DNA of 64,000 bases from Paracyclopina nana (lineage: Eukaryota; Arthropoda; Copepoda; Cyclopoida; Cyclopettidae). The translations under genes were made by a program, and so were the position numbers. The notes beneath the pieces were generated by a model. It made no database searches. It saw nothing but the letters and a program-made list of their open reading frames with translations, and was not told the origin of the DNA. Numbering within the stretch: position 1 is the first letter of the stretch; each line of letters opens with the position of its first letter. The stretch is from NCBI GenBank assembly GCA_019096065.1, contig JAGUCH010000004.1:6572001-6636000 (forward strand), read 5' to 3'. Of this stretch, positions 11,539 to 23,400 are shown one piece after another.

Positions 11539-14500
11539 TCCGCAAAGGGTAGCGGACTTCCTCATCAAGGAGGGGTTCCTCCTCACGGCCCTGGAGCTCC
11601 ACGTTGAGCTCACGGAGAAAGGCAACGGGCTGCCCTCCTTGGACAAGTTCTTCCAGGATCAGAAGAACTTCGAAGCGTTCACCACATCCAACGTCAAATG
11701 CTCGCCGTTATCCTCCGCCTGCGGTAGTCAAGCCGGACTGGACGAGTTGTCGCTGTTTGACCTCACCCGCAACTCGGAGGACTCGCACGTCCACAACAAC
11801 GTGCACGATAGGGTGGCCGTGCTCGAATTCGAGTTGCGAAAAGCTAGAGAGACGATTTTCACGCTAAGGGAAGAGCTGACGCAGCAAGCCAAAACTTTGG
11901 ATGACGACGCGGAAACTGTCAACCTTCATGAAGATGACAGCGACGACGATGGCGACGATCACGAAGCCATCAAAGCGCATGAAAAGAGGATTGTCAACTT
12001 CCTCGTCAACGAATACCTATTGCAATATGGCTACAAGCTGACATCCATCACGTTCAGCGACGAAAACAACGATGCGGACTACTTCGAAGAGTGGGACAAT
12101 ATTGGCATTAACGTGACAAAACCTCCCAATTTGCTGAGGCTCTACAGGGACTTTGGCAAGCACAAAAGTCCGCATCAGAGCAAGGATGCAAGTTGCATGA
12201 CCGAGGACGACCCTATTGTGTCTGAGATGCGGCAAAAAGTGGCAGCCAATGCAGAGTCGTTCACAAAATTGGAGCTGAAGTGCCTCGAATTGGAGACCTT
12301 TCTGGATCATCAAACATCGGCCAACCAACAGCTCAGCCTTCAGTTGAGGGAAAAAGAGGCAGTCATCGAAATTCTTAGATCTCACAGAGACAGCAATAGG
12401 GATGTTGAAGACGTTGCACCTGCTGAGAATGTGGATGACAAATTGCCTATCATTCCTGCAGTTATCGCAGCTCCAGCAGTGAAGTCCAAATTCCTTGCGT
12501 TGATGGAGAAACGTTGCTGTCCAGACGAAACGCTCGACGAAGTTAATGTCAAGGATGACATAATCACTCAGTTGGCTGAGAGCTTGCCAAAAATTGTTCC
12601 TAATATTTTACTTAACAAGAGAGAGGAGCTCTTACCTCTGCTACTGACAGCCATCCAACACCACCCAAACAATCAAACTAGGGACCTACTCTTGAACCTG
12701 CTCTTCAACCTGACCAAGAAGCCGGACAGTGATCAAAGAAGGGTGATTTTGAAAGGGTTCAAGAAAATTGCCCAAAGCTTGGGGAGTGATCGGGTGGAAG
12801 CGGAATTGCTGCCTCAACTATGGGAGCAGCTCGATCACAAATATCCGGAGAGGAGGCTTTTAGTGGCCGAAACATGCGCTGTGCTGATGCCTTACATTCC
12901 TGCCGAACTTATCGGCTCTCTTGTTTTTTCAATGCTGCAGCAACTGGCCCTAGAGGACAAAGACCTCGAAGTCAGGGTTAGCAGTGTGACCAGTTTTGCC
13001 CTTTTGACTTTGCACTTGAAAAGTGACTCGAACAAGACAGAAAACGTCTTGGACATTGTAAATGTACTCCTACAAGACCCGTCCCAAGATGTAATCGATG
13101 CCGTCCAACAAAAGCTATTGCCATGTGTCTCAAAGTGGCTGCTGGATCACGACAATTTTGAGCTTACCACATTCCTTGAGAGCAGGCTGCAAGACCTGCT
13201 CCGGCTTGGCTCTCCAGTTGAAGATGATGATGAAAAGCTGGAGGAAAAAGCCAAGACTCTTCACATAACCTTGCCTTATATGATTACTATGCTAGTCAAT
13301 TCGTTGCCACAATCTGCCAAAGACAACAGTCCTCATGACGGATTGCACAGTTGCTTTGCAACTAGCCTCAATGAGACTTTTGAGCTGTTGTTCGAGGAGA
13401 ATGCAATGTTCACACCCATCGATCTGAATGCTTATCTCAGCCGTGAATGGTATGAATCCTGGCCTCAACTGGATTGGTTCAAGTCCACTTGGATCAGCCA
13501 AGTGATCAAAGTGCTGACCTTGATTCCAGGATCGGACTCAACTGAAAAAGCGACACTTTTGTTCATAAAGGTCTTTTCTGAGCTCTGTGATTACGTTGGG
13601 CCAAGATTCGTTCGCAATGTGTTGGCTCCACAATTTCAGCAATACTTGCCACCCCCTCCGCTAGATATTGTCTCAAATGAGTTTTCTCAAGAAGAGTTGG
13701 CCTTGTATGAGAGCTGTCTGTTGCCCGTGTATGTACAAGGAGTATTGACGAAGATTGAGAGCTGCCATGGGATTGCAGATAGGCTGCAAGAGCTGGCCAT
13801 TTCGTATTGTACTGCAGGCATCCGTACGTGGCCTTTAGAGGCTGCAATTGAGCAAGTTGTCAGTCACCAAGCCGATCCTGGACACAGAGATGCCATAGCT
13901 GAAATGGCTTGGTCATTGGTTGTCCATGCCTCTCCTATGGTCAAAGTGATGGCTTGCACTACTTTGAAGTATTTGGCCAAGCAACAGGGAGAGGAGGATC
14001 TCGTGGGACACAAAATTCTGCCCGGATTAGTAACGTTGTCATCCGATCCTGAGCCTCTTGTGAGATCATCCGCGATGGCTGGTCTCGCCCAAGTCATCAT
14101 TGCTAACAAATCTAGTGCTGAAGCCCGAGAGAAATCAGCTTTCCAGCTCGTGTCTTTCCTCAATTTGGATCACGAACGGATTCTGGATGTTCAAGTCAGT
14201 GCCATAGAGGCTCTTGGACACACCGTGAGCAAAGACAATTGCCCTCATAAACTTAGAGACGATTTGCTTTTGCCAAAGTTATCCGAGTTCTGCGATGCAA
14301 TTGGGTAAACTACTATAAAAGGTTAAATTAGCCTCCTTAGTCTAAATTGCAATTTTGCAGGGACAAAGACGATGCCAATAGGGTGACAGTCTACAGAGCC
14401 ATGTTGACATTGGTTTTCGGCCCTCTGTGCTCTGGCACTTATTCAGGCGGATCCTTGGACGACGAGCCTCCTCCAAGGTTGCCATTGAACACAGTACAAC

Positions 14501-14769
14501 TCCATGTGGTGCCAATTTTGCGAAAATTGGCCACTGATTGCCAACGGCTCAAAGAGGCAAATTTGGAAGCAGCCGCTTCAAGCCTAATCAGTAAACTAGA
14601 GGCCATTCATGGCACTTCGTTCAAGATTGCGTTGGCTGATCAGCAGCAACAGCAGTCTTCGGCTCATGGCATTTCTAGCTTAACTTCCTCCACGTCCATG
14701 GATGAGATGAAGCAAAAAATGGGGAAGCTCTTCCAAAAGCCTGGCGGTCAACCTTTTTGGAAAAAGTAG
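11531..14769 (+). CDS. RELCH: RELCH (LisH, coiled-coil and HEAT-repeat protein)
   Basis: Two exons (11531-14304 and 14361-14769, intron 56 nt) encode 1060 residues. Family knowledge: RELCH/KIAA1468 binds RAB11 on recycling endosomes and helps non-vesicular cholesterol transfer to the trans-Golgi. Seen: an N-terminal LisH-like segment (VADFLIKEGFLLTALELHVEL); a coiled coil at about residues 95-125; a second LisH-like segment (RIVNFLVNEYLLQYGYKLTSITF) at about 155-180; a further coiled coil at about 235-285; then HEAT-type helical repeats to the end. Human RELCH is about 1216 residues, so this one is somewhat shorter in the linkers. Almost the whole gene is one 2.8 kb exon. The ATG at 11531 is the first in frame. 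Confidence 0.92.
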
Positions 14770-14796
14770 CAGAGACATGACTAATGTGTTATGAAT

Positions 14797-14802
14797 AATA
14801 AA
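14797..14802 (+). terminator. Poly(A) signal of RELCH
   Basis: AATAAA 28 nt after the RELCH stop. The next gene's 3' splice site (TTTGCAG, ending 14897) is only 95 nt further on. Confidence 0.6.
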
Positions 14803-14904
14803 TTGCCTTTCTATTTGCCACACTTCACCCGTACGTGGAACTCGAGTGCGTGGCGAATTACTTGATAAGCCTGGCTCAGCTGATTTTTCTTTTGCAGCGA
14901 AAAT

Positions 14905-15823
14905 ATGAACAAGAGGTTCTCGGTAGCAACTTTCAATGTCCATGAATGGGCTGATGCCAAATGGGAGGACAACTTGGATCGAGTCTCTGAGCTCGTCAAG
15001 GTTTGATACTTTAATCTAGTATTTGCTTTAAAAGCCTAGTAATTAATTAATTGTACAGAAGTATAATCCGGATTACCTTTGCCTGCAAGAGGCATGTGGA
15101 GCTGAAACATTGACGTTTTCCGAAACTAGTGGATATTCACATTGTCTGCGTTGGTCTGCTTGCGCAATAATGAGCAAGACTCCAATAGAACTGGTTCAGT
15201 ATGCTAATTGAATATTGCCATGGCATCAATAAACTCTCTCAATTACTTTATTGTGCAGGTCAAAGAAGAGTGCAAGGTTCGTGTCCGCAAAGGTGGCACT
15301 GGATGAAAACCTTCATTTGGTCTTGACCTGCTTACATCTGGATCACAGAAAGGAGCCCAAAAGACTTGTAGAAATAGAAGCCATCCATAATTCCTTGTCT
15401 GATGTATTTAAGGCAGATTACTGCCAGATTTGGACCGGGGACTTTAATGCCTTGACAAAAGAAGATTACTCTGCTGAATATTGGAACGAAATCACATCCG
15501 TGCGAGCAAGAAACTCTTGGGAATTGCCTCAGGTCGATGTCACAAATAAGGTATGCTATATGGGCATAAAGTCATAAAAACATATTCCGGCTTGAATTCT
15601 CTGTTTACTCCAGGTGAAAAGTTGGGGGTTCAAAGACACGTGGGCAATTGCAAGGAAGCCGAATCCCATCAAAACATGTCGATTCGACACCAGAATCGAC
15701 TATGTTTATGCCAACCAAAAGTTGCTTGACCATTACAAAGTCGAAGAGGTCGTTCATATTGATGACACCGCATCGGATCACAACATGGTCAAAGTTACCT
15801 TCAAACGCAAAAACTGTGACTGA
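14905..15823 (+). CDS. Endonuclease/exonuclease/phosphatase (EEP) fold hydrolase
   Basis: Four exons (14905-15000, 15059-15198, 15259-15550, 15614-15823) join in phase to 245 residues. Seen, in order: ATFNVHEW, CLQEA (metal-binding Glu), HLDHR, GDFNA, DTWA, RIDYVYA and ASDHNMV; these are the catalytic motifs of the Mg-dependent EEP superfamily (DNase I, APE1, TDP2). It has no signal peptide and almost no sequence outside the catalytic fold. The substrate cannot be told from the sequence; TDP2-like or small phosphodiesterase roles are both possible. A strong 3' splice site sits 7 nt before the ATG, and RELCH ends only 135 bp upstream, which suggests either a hidden 5' exon inside RELCH or trans-splicing. 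Confidence 0.85.
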
Positions 15824-16479
15824 AATCTACAAAATTCTATGTATTCACGTGCATGGTTGTGATATTTCCGCTTTAGAAAAATTCTGATTTCTTTCGGTAA
15901 AAGAAAAAAAATCTGCTTTTATTTGTGATGATGGAAAAACCTTGTATATTTGTGTAAAGCGTAAATAGGTTCTTTTCAAGATTGTAGGCTCTGCAAGCAA
16001 ATCACATCGAAAATGGCAATAAACGCCAGAGCCTCCTTCGAGTTTTGCTTTGATGTTGAGATCCTCTTACTACCAAATAAGAGGCATTTATGGATGAGAA
16101 TGACCTCTTTCCGATATCAGTGGAAAACTAGGTCGAAACTTATGCACGTGGAAAAACTCGAGCTTTTTCTGCCCCCAAACAAACAATAAGGGACAATTTT
16201 CTGTCTTAAGGGTGATGGTGTTGGTGGTTGCCATAAATATATAGAGGGAACGTGAGGGGTCACGCACACACAAAAAAGTTGATTTTGTCAGTGATGAAAA
16301 GAAAGCCTCCTACTAATTGATCATCAACGTTGAATCAGGTGGTGGCTGGCTGTGACTAATTCCATTTCCTGCTCACTAATTGTGTCCTATAGACATCATG
16401 TTTTCACGCACTGTGGGGACATTTCCCCTCAAAAATACTTTTTCCACTCAAAGTGTATTTTTAGGGTATTTTCTGCAAA

Positions 16480-16680
16480 TAACTGATGCACTGAATTCAG
16501 CGTGAAAATCAAAATACTTCAGCCACTCATAAAATGTATCTTAATTTTCAAATGACAAATAATTGATACATTGAATTTAACGAGAAATTATATTGCATAA
16601 TTTTTGTATACATGCACATTTAGTTACCGATAAAAATTGATACACTGAATTTGGCGAGAAAACTGAAATACATTTGTGGG
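16480..16680. repeat. Diverged tandem repeat, about 75-80 bp unit
   Basis: Three imperfect copies of a segment containing TGATACATTGAATTTAACGAGAAA-like sequence begin at 16481, 16561 and 16635. No coding potential. Confidence 0.6.
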
Positions 16681-18971
16681 TTAGAATTTATGCGTGAAAA
16701 AGTGCGGAAAAAGAGAGAAAGCAACAGCTCTGCTCTTCTTGTTCAACCTCATCTTGAACAACATCTTCTCTTCTTGGCTGTTCTCGTCGCCGCCGAAGTC
16801 GAAGCGCGCGTATATGTTTTGCCGCCTCAATCTCAAACCAGTTGCTGAAGAAAGCCCTGATGAAATACAAGTGTATATGTTATTCACCATCTATAACTAT
16901 CGTGCGTTATGATGACAATTGACATGAAGAGCAGTTGCGCTACCATGACGTGAAAAATGACATCATTATTGTCCGGTAAGCCATTGAGTATATAAGCATA
17001 ACTTGGGTTGCCATGCTCTCCTCTTTTATATTGCTTCCTTCTCAAAAATGCTGCTTTCATCAAAACTTCTGACCCCTCTTGGTATCTACAAGAGTCTGAT
17101 CTGAAAAAAATCCAACCCTCTTCCTTCCATTGATATTTTATTGAATTTTACTTTAATTATAAATAGAGGACAAAACTGTAAAAGAAAACATAAAAACAGC
17201 AACTATTGTATGCTATCCGTTTTCCTCAATTTCCTCGATTTTTCGGGTCAGACTCTATATAGGGTATATAGCATTTTTGGTGAGGGGAGATGAAGAAGAA
17301 GGAATCATCGGAGAGAAGAAATCGTCGTGTCAATGACTTTTTCTCTTTGCTTCTTTCAAGCATTTTTTGTCGAAATTCTATCACACTCAATATACAGTAT
17401 AGCTTTCGCGCGCACTCCTAAGCACCATAAAAGGAGTCTCATTCGGTCGTTTCCTAGCTTGCACAAAATCAATTTCCTCCTACCACTATATAACATCACC
17501 CTCTTTTCTTTGAGATCAACTCAGAGGTCAACTGTTGGTTGCAAACCCATTTATCTTGATCTAGAACAGCAAAATTTTCAGCAGCAGCAGCAAGTCATGG
17601 TGCAGAAAATTACTGTTGCACAATGATGAATTATGCGTGTGCAAGGCATACAGAGTACGCTATAGCAGTATAGCCATGGTAGCTGCTGCAAAATCCCCAG
17701 GATTACACATTTTCAACATGGCATTCTTGACCGCATTTCTGCTCCTTGGAATGTAATGAAAAGCCACCTTTATGACTGCAGCAAAGGCATATATACATGT
17801 ATATGCACAATTGTCAAGTACACATATACTACTACTTGGCACGTTAATTAGCCCTTGATTAACTGAGGTCGTCTAGAGGGTTTTTTCCATGAAAAAAAGG
17901 GAGATCCTAGCTCGAAGAATTGGGAAAGTTTAAGCACTTTGAGTCCTGCCTGGCTCAACGTTGGCGGTTCCCTTGGGACCTAAAGGACCTAATTGGGTGG
18001 CACGTAGTGCGACTGAAAAAAAAGAAGCAAAGTTCGATATTTTCCAGGTTTTTTTACCTACCTACTACGGCTCCGCTATTCCATATTTACATTTAGGGCG
18101 GCAAAATCGAATTATGTAGCCTCTCGCTGTCTATATGAGAATTAGAGCCAAACTTTGCTCTCGCGCGCCCAAATAACCTACTTTTAAACTAATTGAGTTT
18201 TTCCCTACCATGCTGCATATATGTTAGTAATACTGTGGGGCATATCTCACACGATTCCATGAATGCGAAATGATCCGTTTTATTTTCATTTCCGCACCTC
18301 TTTTCCCCCTTCGAAAGAAGCATGGTTACTACATGGCCTCGCCCCCTTTAAAGTAACAGGGTCCCAAGGGGATAAATTGCTGGATAAATTGCAAACTCTG
18401 CACACCAACACTGCATGGCAAGCTCGAATGCTAAGCCAGGTTTAATTATGATTTACAGAGCAAAAGTGCGATTATGCACTTATCCAATTTACATGGTTCA
18501 AGTTGAGAGGATAAATTCCTTGAAAAAATGCTCATTTCGGTGATTGTGTCAGTTGATCCTTGTCGGTAGATTTCCATGAATAACAAACGAACACTGTAGT
18601 ATATATGGTCTTTTCAACCTTGCTCGACCCCTTATGTCACATCATTCATCAGAGAGCAAAACATTGCGTTTGACGAACTTTTCCTTGCAAGTAAAACAAC
18701 CCTCTGCGCTGCATCATTCATATCCTCCTACATAGCTATATATGTAGTTCATTAGAGAGGACCCTTCTTTTGTAGGATGGAGAAGTGCAACTTTCTTCCC
18801 TTTGAAAATCAGCAGAAAATGACAAACTTTTTCTCCTTCTCCACCCAAGAGCTCAAAAATGGAAGTTGAGTTGCCATATGATAAAAATCTTGAGCGCGGT
18901 GCAAATTGGGAGCAAATTCTTTTTTTCCTCCCCTGGCTTTTGCTCTAGACTTGCTGCAATTGCGTATACTA

Positions 18972-19368
18972 TATACCGTCTGACCGTTCAAAATTGGACG
19001 GTGCGGGAATTACAAGTTTGTGTTATGAATTCATGAATTTTGAGGCTTAATGGGTATCGTTGGAAAGCTTGAACCTTTGGGCATCTTTTTTGTTTTCTGA
19101 CAAAATGAAAAATATTATTGTGAATTCCGAGTGACATCAAAAAAATAAATGATGCATCAGTTTTTCGTGACAATTTCATGGGTTGCCTTGGGAAAATTGA
19201 ATTTTCCCGGTTTTTTCCTCTTTCAATTGATTTTTTCTACTTTTACAAAAAAGGTGGAAAAAGGCTCAATCTTTCCAACGATATCATTTAAAAGTCCTGT
19301 ATTTGTTGAATATGTGACAAAAAGTTTAGATTCCCGTACCGTCCAATTTTGAACGGTCAGACTGTATA
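18972..19368. mobile_element. Hairpin MITE, TA target site, TATACAGTCTG termini (copy A)
   Basis: Terminal inverted repeats at 18972-19002 and 19338-19368 match at 30 of 31 positions (CTGACCGTTCAAAATTGGAC core). Weaker inverted similarity continues inwards, including TATCGTTGGAAAG on both arms, so most of the 397 bp can fold as one hairpin. It has TATA at both outer edges, as for Tc1/mariner-type TA insertion, and no coding capacity. Confidence 0.85.
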
Positions 19369-20448
19369 TACAGCCGTATCATAAAATGAGTTACTCTTTT
19401 CTTTATGGCTCCTGCCAGTCAAGTCCATCAAGCCGAAAAAAGCTAGCTGTACTGAAAGGGGAGAAATCGATACATTTCTCACCAGGTTTCTCCCATTTTG
19501 TAAGGCTTTTTAGCGAGAAATAATGGGTTTAATCCTCCTTTTACGAGAGGGAGCTTCAACAGCGCACAGCCAAAAGAAAATGCACAATTTTGAAACTCTT
19601 AGTATTTTTGCAGCTTTCTTTTTTGATGCTGTAGTCTGTAGTGCCACAGTAAAACTGCTGTTGCCTGATGTTGTTGATGATGCACATTTTTATGTATTCC
19701 ACCAACGTTTGAGCTGCTTCCCCAAGAAGTTTTCTTGTACCAGTTCAATAGTAGTACTGTATACATAGACCTCCTCCCCCATATCTCATAAAGCAAAGTA
19801 TGGCTTGGATTTGTTTGCCGACGTGGGATATAACCGCAATATCATATTTGCGAAGGCAACGAGAAGAAACTTCATAGATTGCTTAGCGCACATGTTTACG
19901 TTCACTGTTTTGGCGTAATATTTCAATTTTCCATATTTTCGCTACCAAATCTTCTTTAATGGAGCCAGCAAAGCCTTCCTAGTTTTATACATATAAAGTA
20001 ATAGGGAAAGAGGCTTACGCATGTGCTTGTTTTTCCGCGAACTTGTAGTGATGTAAATTGAGTTGTAGACAATATCTTTTAAAGGCTTCATTTTCGCCAT
20101 TTGCTACGCGTTGGTCTCAAGAGGGCGGAAAATAATGGTCGCTTTGAGACTTTTAAGATGCCAGCTTCTCCCAGTCTTTGTGGCTCTAATTTGAGGCCAT
20201 ACAAGTAGTGGTAGAGTTGAAAGGCAGCAGCATCCCCGGTATGTATAGAAGCTTCTTGGCTTTCTTTATAATTGCAGCAAGCGAGGAAGAGAGGGAGAAT
20301 TTTTGCAGCTCGTCCGCAACTAGCCACGTTCGCAATCCTAATTGCCTCATAAAAGGAGCTTGAGCCCTGCGTAGCAGTAATTTTGCTACACATATCCTAT
20401 ATTGCACCCATAGCTCTATTGGAGATATTGATTTTCTTCCTTTTTCAG

Positions 20449-23400
20449 CCTTGATCTGGGCGATAGTGGTTGTGGCCTCAATGGAGGACAGGAGGGAAGA
20501 AACGAGCCTCGGTGTCAATGCTCTGGAGAGGATCAAACGTGGATCAGAGGCTGTGGCCACAAAGTTGGGCCCTTCGTTCCACACCGAGCCGCCCATGAGT
20601 TTCACCATATCCAACGACACTGGTAGTACACGCAACTTTTTCTGCGCGCACCCTTGGAAATCACAATTGATGTATTCGTTTCCATCTTTCTTCTTCAGGC
20701 GGAGTAATTGATTGCACTGCCTATGGAGTTCCACCTCCGAAGATCACTTGGCTTCGATATGATCCGGAAATCAAAAGCCCCCAGGTGACGCCTATGCAGG
20801 AATTGGCACCAACTTCCAATGACAAATCTGCCCTCTGGGAAATATTGACTCACAACAACTCCCTGAAATTGAGGCCGTTTTCCCCATTGGAGTACAATCC
20901 CCAGGTTCACAAAGCGGCTTATGTGTGTCGGGCTTCCAGTGAAAGTGGCACCATCCTCAGCCGAACTATCAACGTGAAGTCAGGTAAGAACGCTCAAGGT
21001 CGAGACTCAAGGGTCAAAGGCCAATAATGCATCAGGCGGAGTTCTTCAATATTCCTATACTTGGAAAGCAAGTGCCAGTCATGCGAGTACGCGATTCCAT
21101 CTCTGGCTTGCCAACAGTCTCTTCCGATGTATGGCTGCTTTGATCATCATCATTAAGTATTTATTGAGCATTGTAAAGCTCAAGGGAAGAGCACAGGGGA
21201 AAATTACAGCTCTCGTAAAAGCCTCCAAGATGTTTCCACCAAAGCACTTATGAAAGATGAGTTGGTGCGATTTGTCACTCTAGCTGTCATCCAGGCCTTG
21301 GAACATCACTGTTTAATTGGATTACACACATAAAGAGGAACCTCAACAGAAAGTAATGAAATTTTTTTGCAGAGTTGTGAGATTAGTCTTTAATTTATCT
21401 ATTTCCCCAAAAGTTTGTTGAAGTAGCCCAAAAGGGTAAAAATTTAGAGCTTTTTGTCCACCATCTGGCACCACTTTTATTCAACTGTGCATCAGCGCCC
21501 TCTCTTTCCGTAGCGGCCAAAACTAAAATTAGGATACAGTCCATAATACTAATTCCTTTTTTTGGGTAGTCTTTTTGCATTATCAATCAATTTCTGTGTG
21601 ACCAAATGGCCAGTGCTTTCCATAACAGTTATGGTTCGTTGAACCACAGATATCTTATGAAGTTGCTAAGTGTCTCTCTCGAGTTTGTATGTACGCGTAT
21701 TTGTCCAGCACAGCTCCATCTATTGAAGTGTTGATTCAGTTCAGATCGATGAGGAAGCACGTGGCAGCTTCTTCACACGCAAACAAAGATAGAGTATTTT
21801 GGGCGAATTTTTAACTTCCTCCAGTTCTTCTAGGCATCAACTGATTACGTTCCAGAGCATTAAACAGCAAGTAATCTACACTTAGAGAGAGAGCTGGCTG
21901 TTCTCTTCCTTTAATAGCTGAGGGCTTTTCCTTTCTCGCTATACAGTGCTACTCATATTCACTGTATTGCATAGAATTAATGGACATTATTGGGAGATCT
22001 GTCGACTGTAGTACACTGTATGTTCAAGATGCTTTGCCCACCCCATTATCTAGAAGGATTTCTGCATAAAAAGCATTTTCGCACACATGTGTACATTTCA
22101 TGCCAGCTTAATCTTCCATATTGGTAACATAAACAAGGGGAGCATGTGAAATCCATCATGATTCATCCTGATGAGGTACATCTAATTTTGCAAGGAAATC
22201 TTGGAAATTCACAAAGGGGCTCAAAATCTACAATGCAGCAAAAGTTTGGTCCCAAAAGCTGCGGTCAGTTGCCATATAATGTAATGATGCCATCGTCGTG
22301 TGGTCGCAACCATTTAACCTACGCATAAAAACGGAACCATATAGTATACGTACAATAACGCTAGCAGCTAGAATGATGACGACCAAAACTATTTGCACAC
22401 CACTGATGGCTGTCCTTGATGGTCGTTTTCGGCCTTTTATTCCGTGGTGCCATATGGCCTTGTCATCGCAGCATTCATGCATCTCAAAAGGTAGAAAACC
22501 TGAAAAGGGCTCATAGCTAGCTAATGATGCCCACTTTCCAGCTTTGCCCTTATTCTGCTATAATTGAACTCCATCACCAGAAAGCATGCGTTTCGGTTGC
22601 ACACAGTGCAATAATTTATCTTGAGCGCTGTTCGATTTGTGACCTCGAGTCAGTAGGATGTACTTAACTACTACTGCTACAACCGCCCCCGCTGTGAAAG
22701 GAATTGATGAGTCACATCATTGGATAACATATTGCCCGTGCGAGATGATAAAAAGGCCTTTCTTCGGTGCTTTTGATGACAAAGGCTCCTCGGGAAAAAT
22801 GCCCCCCACAAGAGAGGAACAAGGCCTATCATATAGATCCAATGTTTGCCCTCGAGCAAACTTTTGTGCCTTGTAGATTTTTTAAGCCACGCAAGCAAAG
22901 AAACTTTTTATAGCCAAAAATTAAAGCCAGGCGGAAGTTTAAGCAACTGAAGGAGAGCAGTTCAAGCGTTCTCAGCTGGAAAACAGTCCATCCATCAACT
23001 TGGGTGAAATCCTCGCAAATCTGCGCCTTGGGTTATGTGAAAGCTCTAGTGACGCCCTGAGGATGAATTTCCTCGACGCCCAAAAACAAAAGGACCGAAA
23101 TGCGATTTTTCGAGCCCCCTAAAACAATGTAAAAAATAGCTCAAAGAGAGCCTAGATAAATTCCAGGAATGTGGGTCAAGTGCTCCGACAAGAGATTAAA
23201 GGCAAGCTTAATGCAGACTTTCCCGATTTATTCAGCAGCCTTAATAGTGCTAGAATAATTAATTCACCTTACGATAGAGTCTCTTCCATAAGCGAGAGTC
23301 CCATCCTCCTCAGGTTTTGCATGGACACGCGGTGAAATCTCATAATATGATCCTGGGCATCCTCGAAGAAGGCCAACTTGCCGAAACACATTGGGCAAAC

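Larger units (their letters stand above)
15824..20448. other. Gene-poor 4.6 kb upstream of Dscam
   Basis: AATAAA at 16018-16023 may end the EEP transcript. The rest shows no recognisable coding exon on either strand. It holds a diverged tandem repeat (16480-16680) and a hairpin MITE (18972-19368). The missing first Dscam exon(s) and promoter may lie here or outside the window. Confidence 0.5.

Noticed and set aside
17327-17626. ORF of 99 codons upstream of Dscam as the missing signal-peptide exon
   Set aside because: The frame has no donor in the needed phase with a convincing leader, and it looks like random AT-rich sequence.
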